Shown: positions 16,872 through 24,457 of the stretch, piece after piece
Layout of the letters: every line of letters starts with the position of its first letter
Position numbering within the stretch: the first letter of the stretch is position 1
Origin: Solirubrobacteraceae bacterium
Lineage (GTDB): Bacteria > Actinomycetota > Thermoleophilia > Solirubrobacterales > Solirubrobacteraceae
Direction: 5' to 3'
Assembly (NCBI GenBank): GCA_025934395.1
Contig: JAICYC010000015.1
Span: 1 to 52,902, forward strand
Length of the DNA stretch: 52,902 nucleotides
Translations under genes and position numbers: made by a program
Notes under the pieces: generated by a model
Database searches by the model: none
The model's input: the letters and a program-made list of their open reading frames with translations, nothing else
What the model was told of the DNA's origin: nothing

Positions 16872-18404
16872 CTACTCGGCCTGCTTGAGCAGCGCGACCA
16901 CCGTCAGCATGAGGATCTTCAGGTCGAGCCCGAGCGACCAGTGCGCGATGTAGTAATTGTCCCACTCGACGCGTTCGGCGAGGGACGTCTGCCCGCGCAG
17001 CCCGTGGACCTGCGCCCATCCCGTGATCCCCGCGCGGACGCGGAGACGGTCGTCGTAGCGAGACACGTCGTCGCGGAAGAGCGCGACGAACTCGGGGCGC
17101 TCCGGCCTCGGCCCGATCACGCTCATGTCGCCCCGCACCACGTTGAACAGCTGCGGCAGCTCGTCCAGCGAGTACCTCCGAAGGAAGCGCCCCACGGGGG
17201 TACGACGGTCCTCGCCCTCAACGCCGCCGGGTGCGATGTCGCCCGCCAGCAGGAAGTCGACGGCGCTGCCACCTCTCTCGCTGCGAGGCAGCTCGTCCTC
17301 GACCCGCATCGAACGGAACTTGAAGAGGTCGAACGGCTTGCCGTCCCGTCCCACCCGGCGCTGGCGGAAGAACACCGGCCCGGGGCTCGTGACACGGATG
17401 AGGAGGGCGATGATGAGCATCACGGGCAACAGCAACACGAGCATCGCCAGCGCGAACAGGCGGTCGAACGCGTGCTTGAGCATGAACGCGATGCCCCGGG
17501 GATCGACCGACGTGAACGACATCAGCGGCAGGCCGCCGACCGAGTCATAGCCGACGCGGTTGTTGATCGCGTCGAACATCCGCGGGACGACCGACACCCT
17601 CAGCCCGCGGCGCTGGCAGTAGTCGATGAGGCGGCTCACGCGGTGGTCGCCGACGGACGAGAACGCGACGATCACCTCGTGCGCGCTCGTCGCTCGAATC
17701 GCCTCATCGAGGTCCTCGATGGTCCCGAGCACGGGCATCTCGCGGCCTCCGACCTCGGCGCTCGAACGCGGGTCCTCGTCGAGGAACCCGACGGGAACCA
17801 GGCCATACTCCGGATGGTTCTCCAGCCGGCGGGCGACCTGCGAGCCGACCACGCCGGCGCCGATGATCAGGACCGGCTTGCCCACGATCCGCTGCCGTCG
17901 AGCCCAGCGCTGCGCGAGCGATAGGACGAGACGCCCGGAGCACACTGCCAGCCCCGCGAACACCCATGCGCGGATCGTCGCGGGCCCCTCCGGCGCATTT
18001 CCGTTCATCACGAGACCGAGGGTGATCGCCCCCATCGTCCCCACCGACACGGCCGACACGAGCGGTGCGAGATGGTCGAGCACGAGAGCGCGAAGGTGCC
18101 TGCGGTACAGGCCGCGCACGTAGACGAGCAGCAGCACGATCGCCGGGAGAGCGAGCAGCGGCGCATTGCGGCTGCCGGTTTCCGAGACGCGCGTCGGTCC
18201 GAGCGCGACCATCACGGCCAGGCCGAGGAGCACGAAGTCGAGAGCAGGGCGCAGCAGGCCCCACCCCGAGCCCTCCAGCGCCCATTGCAGACGGCCGTCA
18301 AAGCGGCCGCTGATCAGCGCGCGCGGCTCCGGCGCATCGCGCACGAACTCCGTCCGCACCGAAGGCGCGGCGGCGGTCTGCTTGGAAATGGTCGTACTGT
18401 CCAC
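16872..18404 (-). CDS. Polyprenyl-phosphate sugar-1-phosphate transferase (WbaP/CpsE type), copy 1
   Basis: 510 residues. Initiates repeat-unit synthesis by moving a sugar-1-phosphate from a UDP-sugar to undecaprenyl phosphate. Four N-terminal membrane segments (e.g. VRTEFV...ALDFVLLGLAVMVALG, LLALPAIVLLLVYVRGLY) are followed by a Rossmann-like CoA-binding_3 domain (VLIIGAGVVGSQVARRL ~165-180). The catalytic bacterial sugar transferase domain has AFDRLFALAMLVLLLPVML, PVFFRQRRVGRDGKPFDLFK, FRSMRVEDE, YSLDELPQLFNVVRGDMS, IGPRPERPEF and WAQVHGLRG. It is 67 bases downstream of the small secreted protein. Glucose or galactose phosphate is the likely substrate, but this is not determinable here. 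Confidence 0.92.
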   Translation of the reverse strand: MDSTTISKQTAAAPSVRTEFVRDAPEPRALISGRFDGRLQWALEGSGWGLLRPALDFVLLGLAVMVALGPTRVSETGSRNAPLLALPAIVLLLVYVRGLYRRHLRALVLDHLAPLVSAVSVGTMGAITLGLVMNGNAPEGPATIRAWVFAGLAVCSGRLVLSLAQRWARRQRIVGKPVLIIGAGVVGSQVARRLENHPEYGLVPVGFLDEDPRSSAEVGGREMPVLGTIEDLDEAIRATSAHEVIVAFSSVGDHRVSRLIDYCQRRGLRVSVVPRMFDAINNRVGYDSVGGLPLMSFTSVDPRGIAFMLKHAFDRLFALAMLVLLLPVMLIIALLIRVTSPGPVFFRQRRVGRDGKPFDLFKFRSMRVEDELPRSERGGSAVDFLLAGDIAPGGVEGEDRRTPVGRFLRRYSLDELPQLFNVVRGDMSVIGPRPERPEFVALFRDDVSRYDDRLRVRAGITGWAQVHGLRGQTSLAERVEWDNYYIAHWSLGLDLKILMLTVVALLKQAE

Positions 18405-18471
18405 GCGAAGGGCGTCCTTGTCCCTAGTCGGTCATGAGGCCGTTGAGCGGGCGTTACCCGAATCTCATTTA

Positions 18472-18996
18472 CTAACCAATCCCCCGGCTTGCAGTACGTC
18501 GCTGTGCGAGTCGCCTCGTTATGAGGCCCGTCATCGCGATACCTATCAGCGCGGCCAGCATTATGAGTAGATCCTCACCGGAAACACCGAGCACGGGACG
18601 CGCCGCTGATGTGCGATACGCGGCGGACGCGTATCCGGATGCCCCCGGCACCTGATTCGCGCTCGCCTGCGAGCCCGGGTGGTGGGCTGGACGTCCGGCT
18701 GCGTGCCGGCTCGAGCCGCCGCCCCGCCTCGTGCCCGATCGTTCCGCCCCACCGGAGCCCCCGGCTGGGACGGCCGCGCCGGAGGAACCCGTCTGTCCTT
18801 CTGCGGGGCGCCCGCCCGAGGACGGCGGTCCGCCGATCAGCGTGGCGCCCAGGATCGTCTGGCTGCCTTCCCCGGGTCCACCGTAACCGCTCAGGATCGG
18901 GTTCGCCTGGGCCACACCGGCAAGCGCCACCCACGCCGTCGCTAGCGCGACTGCGAAGGCGATCCTGTGGTGGATTGTCGTGGCGCTTCCTTGCAT
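18472..18996 (-). CDS. Small secreted protein with C-terminal membrane anchor, unknown function
   Basis: 174 residues from the ATG at 18996, chosen because it directly precedes a clear signal peptide (IAFAVALATAWVALAGVAQA, cleavage near AQA|NP). The mature part starts NPILSGYGGPGEGSQTILG, then a Gly/Ser/Ala/Arg/His-rich low-complexity region. The end is tripartite: VSGEDLL, a hydrophobic helix (LLIMLAALIGIAMTGLI) and a basic tail (TRRLAQRR), like a sorting or anchoring signal. It is not a canonical LPXTG or PEP-CTERM signal. It sits between an O-antigen-ligase/TPR gene (166 bases upstream) and a sugar-1-phosphate transferase. A similarly built protein lies beside the second ligase/TPR gene. 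I do not recognise the family. Confidence 0.65.
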   Translation of the reverse strand: MQGSATTIHHRIAFAVALATAWVALAGVAQANPILSGYGGPGEGSQTILGATLIGGPPSSGGRPAEGQTGSSGAAVPAGGSGGAERSGTRRGGGSSRHAAGRPAHHPGSQASANQVPGASGYASAAYRTSAARPVLGVSGEDLLIMLAALIGIAMTGLITRRLAQRRTASRGIG

Positions 18997-19162
18997 GCAC
19001 CCGCCTGCACGAGGCACTCCGACCTCGCTGTCTTGATGGTCCCCACGGCAACAGCACTTCCGGCGCTGCCTGGATATCGGTGCGGCTGCGGCTTCCGCTG
19101 CGGGAAGGCTAGCGGACATTCCGCGCCGTGTCGAGTCCGGGAACGGGGCGTTGCAAGCTCGC

Positions 19163-21232
19163 TCATCTCAGTTCGCTCCCTTTGCGGAACAGAGCCTCCT
19201 GGAGGGCGATCACGTCAACGGGATGGCCACCGCGAGCGGCCGACAATGCTTCCCGCGTCACGGAGTTGCGAGGTTCGAGCGAAACCGCGCGCTCCAGCTG
19301 CGACAGAGCACGGGTGCGCTGACCTTTGGCGGAGGCGATCGCGCCCAGTTGTAGCCGTGCGTAGCCGTCGTCGGGGACGCGCTTGACGGCCGCATCGAAC
19401 TCGTGTTCGGCGCGTGAGAGGTCGGCGAACCGGATTGCGATGTTCCCCGCGAGCAGATAAGGCTGGTCGCTGAATGGATCGAGATCGCCGGCTTCGTGCA
19501 GCTCGGCGTAAGCCGTCAGCGGTGATCGGGGCCAGATGCGCGCGGCGTCGTCTGTCAGCAGACCTGCCAGCCATGGCAACGCGAGCGACGCACCCGCCGC
19601 GAGCGCGACGGCCGCGGTTGCCGCCACGGCTGCGTGGCGCATCGCCCGCCCGGACACGGCTGGCCCGCCGGCGGCGGGCCCGCCGGCCGCCTGCCGAGGC
19701 CGGGTCCGCGCGGGGGTCAGCGCGCAGGCCAGGCCGAGCATCGCGAACGCAGGTGCCCCCAGCCCCGCGAACTCGAAGAACCAGTCGAAGGACCCGTGCA
19801 CGAGCCAGTATGCGAAGCCTGCGAGTGCGGCACCGGCCGCCTCGGCCGCGAGCGGGTCGGACCGCCGGGCGTGGCGGGAGGCCGCCACGCCAAGCCCGCC
19901 GATGAGGGCCGCCACGAGTCCCACCAGGGCGAGCGCGGTCCCTACCGCGCCGGTCTCGGCGAGCGCGCGCATCTCGATGCTGTGGGGATATCGCGGCACC
20001 TCCGTGCTCCGGCCGTGAAGGAGGTATTGCTGCTGGAAGTTGTCCGCACCGATTCCGAGCAACGGATGTGCGACGAACTCGTCCAGCGAGACCCTGTAGA
20101 AGTCGTAGCGCTGGCTGCCGAAGCCGCTTGTGAGGCGGCTTCCGGAGCCGTTGGCGCCGTAGCCGCGACCGCTTTCGAAGGTCTGCCACGCGTGTTCGAT
20201 ACGCGGCACGGGCCGACCGAGCGCGAAGCCGAGCACGATGCCGATCGCGACCGCCGCAAGCGCGGTTGCCCCGAGCGCGCGTCGCGCGCGCGCACGCGTC
20301 GCCGGACGCAGCGGGCGCCGCGACTCCGCCAGCGCACCGGCTGCCACCACGAGAGCCGTCACGAGCGCCGCCACCGCGACGGCCACGCTCGCGGAGTGCA
20401 CGTTCGAGCCCACGGGATCGCCGGCGCTCAGATGGTCCCCGACCCGCAGGACCGCCGGTGCGGCGGCAGCGATCCCGGCCGCCACGGGCACCATCACCGC
20501 CAGCTTCCGCACGCGCCCCGGGAGGAACACCAGCACGAGCACGATCATCACGGGCGTCGCGTACAGGGAGCCGCGACTCTGCGAGAGCAGCGCCACCTCG
20601 CCCAGCAGCACCGCACCGCCGGCGAGCACCCCGCGCAGCGCCCACGGCAGCCGCTCGCTGCACGCGAGCAGCAACGCGGGCCAGAACGCGAGGAGCCACA
20701 GCGCGGCATTTGCGTTCGCGTAGCCGCTGGGATACGTGAGGCGACCGCCGGGCAGCATGCGCGACAGCGACGGTCCATTTGCCGCATCGATGTGGATCAG
20801 CGCGAAAGCCGCGAGCACCGTGAGCGCGAGTGACCACGCGACGAGCAGAACCGACGCGGTCGGACCCCGCTGCGGCCACGCCGCGAACAGCGTGAACACG
20901 AGCAGATAGAGCAGCGTTCGGTTGGCGCCGTCCCAGGCGTCCGCCGGCACTTTGGCCCATAGGATCGAGAAGAAGCTCAACGCGGTGAACGCGGCGAGCG
21001 CTCCGAGCGCGATCTTCGTCGTCCGCGGCATCTCGCCCACCCGCAACCTCAGGATCGCCGCCGTCAGCACGAGCAGACCGAGGACGACGAGCGCCCCGGG
21101 TGCCCAATGGGTCACCGGGTATCCGGCCTGGCTCGTCGCCCAGGCGACGAAGACCCCGAGGGCCGCGAGCGCGGGCACCGTGGACGGGGCGTCGCGCAGC
21201 TGCGATGTCAATCGGGAGACCATCGAGTCCAC
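19163..21232 (-). CDS. O-antigen ligase-like membrane protein with C-terminal TPR region, copy 1
   Basis: 689 residues. About 12 hydrophobic segments cover 20-560. Wzy_C/ligase hallmarks are visible: LTYPSGYANANAALWLLAFW, LLSQSRGSLYATPVMIVLVL (SRG motif), FYRVSLDEFVAHPLLGIGAD and YPHSIEMRALAETGAVG with the conserved His. After ~600 come TPR-like repeats: LLAGNIAIRFADLSRAEHEF and LQLGAIASAKGQRTRALSQL. Ligase plus TPR is a known bacterial architecture for polysaccharide polymerases and glycoprotein ligases. Start at 21232, or the second Met at 21223. Only 13 bases separate it from the divergent methyltransferase start. Confidence 0.85.
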   Translation of the reverse strand: MDSMVSRLTSQLRDAPSTVPALAALGVFVAWATSQAGYPVTHWAPGALVVLGLLVLTAAILRLRVGEMPRTTKIALGALAAFTALSFFSILWAKVPADAWDGANRTLLYLLVFTLFAAWPQRGPTASVLLVAWSLALTVLAAFALIHIDAANGPSLSRMLPGGRLTYPSGYANANAALWLLAFWPALLLACSERLPWALRGVLAGGAVLLGEVALLSQSRGSLYATPVMIVLVLVFLPGRVRKLAVMVPVAAGIAAAAPAVLRVGDHLSAGDPVGSNVHSASVAVAVAALVTALVVAAGALAESRRPLRPATRARARRALGATALAAVAIGIVLGFALGRPVPRIEHAWQTFESGRGYGANGSGSRLTSGFGSQRYDFYRVSLDEFVAHPLLGIGADNFQQQYLLHGRSTEVPRYPHSIEMRALAETGAVGTALALVGLVAALIGGLGVAASRHARRSDPLAAEAAGAALAGFAYWLVHGSFDWFFEFAGLGAPAFAMLGLACALTPARTRPRQAAGGPAAGGPAVSGRAMRHAAVAATAAVALAAGASLALPWLAGLLTDDAARIWPRSPLTAYAELHEAGDLDPFSDQPYLLAGNIAIRFADLSRAEHEFDAAVKRVPDDGYARLQLGAIASAKGQRTRALSQLERAVSLEPRNSVTREALSAARGGHPVDVIALQEALFRKGSELR

Positions 21233-21246
21233 GATAATCTCGGTCG
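21233..21246 (+). promoter_or_regulatory. Candidate -10 element for a leaderless transcript
   Basis: GATAAT (21233-21238) matches the -10 consensus at five of six positions and ends 7 bases before the GTG start of the methyltransferase at 21246. No Shine-Dalgarno precedes that GTG. This is the geometry of a leaderless mRNA, which is common in actinobacteria. No clear -35 element is visible. Confidence 0.4.
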
Positions 21247-22004
21247 TGCAGGACGCCGAGCTGCTGCGGTTCTACGAAAGCGCGTACTCGCAGGACGCCG
21301 AGGCGTCCGTGCGGCACTCACGCTGGCGCGCGCTGAGCGCAGTTGGCAAGGCCGCGCACGTGATCGAGCTCTGTACACGCGCGGACCTGCGGCCGGACAG
21401 CGTCCTGGACGTCGGATGTGGCGACGGCGCGCTTCTCGGCGAGCTGCACAACCGCGGGTTCGGCGTCCGCCGCGCCGGCGTGGAGATCGCCGAGCAGGCC
21501 GTCGCCAGCGCGCGCGAACGCGATGGCGTCGATTCGGTCGACCGCTTCGACGGGCGCACCCTGCCGTTCCCCGACGAGGCGTTCGACCTCGGGATCCTCT
21601 CGCACGTGCTCGAGCACGTGCGAGAACCTACCGTCCTGCTCACCGAGGTCGCCCGCGTATGCCGAGCGGTCCTCGTCGAGGTTCCCCTCGAGGCCAACCT
21701 TTCAGCGGAACGGAGCGCCAAGCGACTGCAGGCGGTCGCCGTCGGCCACCTGCAGCGCTTCACGCGCGGGGACATGCGCGCGACGGTCTCCGCCTCGGGG
21801 CTGCGGATCGTCGCCGAGATGGAGGATCCGCTGCCACTCGCGGTGCACCGGTTCCACTCCGCGACCGCCCGCTCACGCGCCGTCGCAACCGTGCGATGGG
21901 CGCTGCGGGCCGGGATGCACCGTTCCGTGCCACCGCTCGCACGCCGCGTGTTCACGCTCCATTTCGCCTGCCTCTGCGTGCATCGCGACATCCGGCCGCA
22001 CTAG
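21246..22004 (+). CDS. Class I SAM-dependent methyltransferase
   Basis: 252 residues from the GTG at 21246 (VQDAELLRFYESAYSQD). A longer open frame upstream would run antisense through the divergent ligase gene and is rejected. Motif I VLDVGCGDGALLGELH (~58-73), the acidic residue of GVEIAEQAV, and LPFPDEAFDLGILSHVLEHV (~106-125), typical of UbiE/Methyltransf_11-like enzymes. The C-terminal segment has HLQRFTRGDMRATVSASGLR, common in sugar or lipid methyltransferases of polysaccharide loci. Acceptor unknown. Confidence 0.82.
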   Translation: MQDAELLRFYESAYSQDAEASVRHSRWRALSAVGKAAHVIELCTRADLRPDSVLDVGCGDGALLGELHNRGFGVRRAGVEIAEQAVASARERDGVDSVDRFDGRTLPFPDEAFDLGILSHVLEHVREPTVLLTEVARVCRAVLVEVPLEANLSAERSAKRLQAVAVGHLQRFTRGDMRATVSASGLRIVAEMEDPLPLAVHRFHSATARSRAVATVRWALRAGMHRSVPPLARRVFTLHFACLCVHRDIRPH

Positions 22005-22184
22005 CGCCCGATTGGACCTGGGGAACCCGGTCTGCAACGCCGCGGACAGATGATCGAACCCGCGCGCGACGCATCAAGAATGGGCAGGGGGGCGTCGATA
22101 GCACCAGTAGCTGAGTTGTGGTCGTGGGACTCGATCAGGTCCCTCGCGGGAGGTATGTAAGGACCGCGGCGTCCTACACGGCAC

Positions 22185-22272
22185 TGCTCTCGAAAAAGGC
22201 AAACCCGTCGCAAGGCGGGGACGCAAAGCCACGAGGCCGCGTTACGCGGTCTGTCGAGCTACCGAAGGAGCA
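22185..22272 (+). promoter_or_regulatory. Cyclic di-GMP-I (GEMM-I) riboswitch aptamer
   Basis: The core matches the GEMM-I consensus in order: GGCAAACC (22198-22205), a P2 hairpin with a GCAA tetraloop (CCCGTC-GCAA-GGCGGG), the invariant GGGACGCAAAGCC (22218-22230), a P3 hairpin (GGCCGCG-TTA-CGCGGTC) and ACCGAAGG (22261-22268). Aligned to the Vibrio Vc2 aptamer, the ligand-contact bases G20 (22198), A47 (first A of GCAAAGCC) and C92 (22262) are all kept; G rather than A at position 20 favours c-di-GMP over 3',3'-cGAMP. P1 can form from TGCTCT (22185-22190) with GGAGCA (22267-22272), covering part of the Shine-Dalgarno AAGGAG (22265-22270) 7 bases before the ATG. This suggests translational repression when ligand is bound (inference). 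Confidence 0.88.
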
Positions 22273-22277
22273 TGTGA

Positions 22278-23654
22278 ATGACGCTCAACGCGTCCCGACC
22301 GTTCGATGCCGGCCGCCGGCTCGTGCTCGCACTCTGTGCGGCTCTGGCGTGCAGCGCGTTCTCCGCTTTCACCCTCGCCGCGCCCGCCTCCGCCGAAACC
22401 TCTTCCTGCGCCCTTTACGCCTCGCCGGCCGGGAACAACGCGAACCCCGGATCCGCCACCGCGCCGCTGCGCACGATCTCTGCGCTCCTTGCTCGCCTGA
22501 GCGCCGGCCAGACCGGCTGCCTGGCCTCGGGGCAGACCTTCAACGAAGGCGTCAACATCCACAGCGGCGAATCCCACGGCGCCGAAGGCGCCCCCGTGAC
22601 GCTGACGTCCGTGGACCCTTCGACGCCGGCGCTGATCAACGGGAGGGTCGTCACGCACGCGGGTGCCGACTGGCTCACGTTCACTCACCTCAACTTCACG
22701 TTCAGCGAATACCTGCTGCCGAGCATCACGATCGGCTCGACGCACACCACGTGGACCTACGATGACGTCACGGCCCCCACGACGATCTGCTTCAACCTGA
22801 TCAACAGTTCGACCTGGGGTGTCGCTGTGAACACCGTGATCGAACACGATCGCATCCACGGCTGCGGTTCCCAGGAGACATTCCTCTGCAATCAGAACAT
22901 CCCGCTGTGTGAAACGCCGCCAAATGATGGTTTCTTCATCCACGCCATCTACATCGGAGGCGGGCGCAACACGATCATCCGCAACGACTACCTCTACAAC
23001 AACGCCGACCGCGCCGTCCAGATGCGGAGCGGCGCCGAAGGCGTGATCGTGGAACACAACATCATGGATGCGGACGGCGAGGGCGTGATCTTCGGCGACG
23101 GAGCGACCGGCGCAACGGTCCAGTGGAACATCATCACCGGCAGTCACAGCAAGTGCGGCGAACTCAGTGGCTGCTACGACTACGGCGCATCCGAATACAA
23201 CGCCGCCGGCTCGAACCTGTTCGCCCACAACGACGTGTACGGCAACCAGTGCGCGAACCCGGTGCCCGCGTGCTGGCCCAACGCCGGCAACATCGAGAAG
23301 ATGAGCCACGTCACGGTCGAAAAGAACGTCGAAGTGGCGCCCCTCTACGTTGACGCGGGTGCCGGCAACTACGCGCTCCAGGCCAGCTCGCCGGTGCTGG
23401 GGTACGGGCCCGACGCGGTCCAGCCCGAAGCCACCTCCGGCTCGGGCACCGTGACGGAAGTGCCTTCGCCGACACCGGTCACCGAATCGAGCGGGCACAC
23501 CAAGCACGGGGGATCGAAGAAGGGCGCCGCCCGGGTCGCGTCGAGCGTCAGGCGGCGGTCAGCTCCGAGGCGCACGTCGCACCACCGGCGCCGTCGGCAC
23601 CGCGGCCGCCACCACCATCACCACCACAAGCGGGCCCTGTCCCACCGCCACTGA
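22278..23654 (+). CDS. Secreted right-handed parallel beta-helix protein with His/Arg-rich tail
   Basis: 458 residues. Signal peptide LVLALCAALACSAFSAFTLA, cleavage near ASA|ET. A Cys-containing N-cap (CALYASPAGNNANPGSATAP) is followed by rungs of a parallel beta-helix (RNTIIRNDYLYNNADRAV, GVIVEHNIMDADGEGVIF, TVQWNIITGS), as in pectate-lyase-like surface proteins. The last ~55 residues are strongly basic with a run of six His (RHRGRHHHHHHKRALSHRH), fit for metal or polyanion binding. No membrane anchor is seen. Glu is encoded by GAA in 16 of 19 cases, unlike neighbouring genes. Translation is probably controlled by the c-di-GMP riboswitch just upstream. A paralogue lies at 26942-28600. Likely a polysaccharide-binding or -modifying surface protein; catalytic residues are not identifiable. 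Confidence 0.85.
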   Translation: MTLNASRPFDAGRRLVLALCAALACSAFSAFTLAAPASAETSSCALYASPAGNNANPGSATAPLRTISALLARLSAGQTGCLASGQTFNEGVNIHSGESHGAEGAPVTLTSVDPSTPALINGRVVTHAGADWLTFTHLNFTFSEYLLPSITIGSTHTTWTYDDVTAPTTICFNLINSSTWGVAVNTVIEHDRIHGCGSQETFLCNQNIPLCETPPNDGFFIHAIYIGGGRNTIIRNDYLYNNADRAVQMRSGAEGVIVEHNIMDADGEGVIFGDGATGATVQWNIITGSHSKCGELSGCYDYGASEYNAAGSNLFAHNDVYGNQCANPVPACWPNAGNIEKMSHVTVEKNVEVAPLYVDAGAGNYALQASSPVLGYGPDAVQPEATSGSGTVTEVPSPTPVTESSGHTKHGGSKKGAARVASSVRRRSAPRRTSHHRRRRHRGRHHHHHHKRALSHRH

Positions 23655-23685
23655 CGCGGGCCGGCAGCGCTCGGCGCAGCCGCCC

Positions 23686-24354
23686 TCAGGGCGAGGCGTG
23701 CGGAGATGCATCCCCCGCCGGGCGCGTGAGCGCCGCGAACAGCAGCGCCAAGACCCGCCCCATCAGGTCGTCGGGTACGACATCCGCGTCGGCGAGCTTC
23801 TGGCGCGCCATACCGTCGGCGAGCGCGTCGACCACGACGGCGAGCTCCTCGGCGGGCATCGCGAGCTCCAGCTCGAACTCGCGTGCGCTGTCGGCGATCA
23901 GCCGCGTGAGCATCGCACGCGCCTCTGCGAAGCGCTCGGCGACCTGCGGCCGCACCTGCTCGTCGCGCACTCCGTAAGCCCAAAACTCCGTGAACAGGAG
24001 GAGCACGTCGGGCTCGCGCTCGATCATCGCCATCCACTGGCGCGCGCCACCCGCAGCGCGCTCGGCGACGGAGGCGCTCCGCGCGACCGCTTGCTCGATC
24101 TCGCGCGCATGCTCCTCGATCTCCCTTCGCATCAGCTCGAGGAACAGGTCCTCCTTGCCGTCGAAGTTGGAGTACAGGGCCCCCGTCGAGAATCCGGCCT
24201 CCGACGCGATCTCCTCGACGCTCGCGCCGTGGAACCCCGAGCGTGAGAACACCTCGCGCGCAGCGGTGAGCAGCTTTTCGCGCGTGTTCGCTCGGCTCTG
24301 CTCCCGCGTCAGGCGCTGGGCCTGCGGGCCCGGCCGGCTCGGCTCCCTCGTCAT
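23686..24354 (-). CDS. TetR/AcrR-family transcriptional regulator
   Basis: 222 residues from the ATG at 24354; a longer frame would swallow the divergent promoter. The N-terminal HTH reads TREKLLTAAREVFSRSGFHG, then ASVEEIASEAGFSTGALYSN and FDGKEDLFLELM, a textbook TetR recognition helix. The C-terminal ligand domain (~80-200) is helical. The gene is divergent from the R2-ferritin/SCP2 gene, and the shared 103-base region holds a palindrome suited to TetR binding, so it most likely represses that gene and itself. The ligand may be a lipid or acyl-CoA (inference from the partner). Confidence 0.9.
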   Translation of the reverse strand: MTREPSRPGPQAQRLTREQSRANTREKLLTAAREVFSRSGFHGASVEEIASEAGFSTGALYSNFDGKEDLFLELMRREIEEHAREIEQAVARSASVAERAAGGARQWMAMIEREPDVLLLFTEFWAYGVRDEQVRPQVAERFAEARAMLTRLIADSAREFELELAMPAEELAVVVDALADGMARQKLADADVVPDDLMGRVLALLFAALTRPAGDASPHASP

Positions 24355-24367
24355 CCCGACATCGTAC

Positions 24368-24397
24368 TTGACAGAGCAAACGCTATTTGGATAGTGT
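24368..24397 (+). promoter_or_regulatory. Promoter for the R2-ferritin/SCP2 gene
   Basis: A perfect -35 hexamer TTGACA (24368-24373) is followed after an 18-base spacer by a weak -10 (TAGTGT, 24392-24397), or ATAGTG after 17 bases. It lies about 60 bases before the ATG at 24458. The TetR palindrome overlaps the spacer and the -10, the expected layout for repression. Confidence 0.55.
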
Positions 24398-24398
24398 T
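24379..24398. promoter_or_regulatory. Putative TetR operator palindrome
   Basis: AACGCTATTTGGATAGTGTT is an imperfect inverted repeat. The outer eight bases AACGCTAT and the reverse complement of ATAGTGTT (AACACTAT) match at seven of eight positions. It lies midway between a divergent TetR gene and its likely target and overlaps the target's core promoter. Size and symmetry are typical of TetR operators. Confidence 0.65.
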
Positions 24399-24457
24399 CG
24401 TTATCCACATTATCCATCGCCGGACCGGGATCCCCCGGCGCCGATTGGAGCGAGACG

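Noticed and set aside
22272-22277. Start-stop mini-ORF (ATG TGA) directly before the beta-helix ATG
   Set aside because: It is only 1 base from the Shine-Dalgarno, too close for initiation; probably chance.
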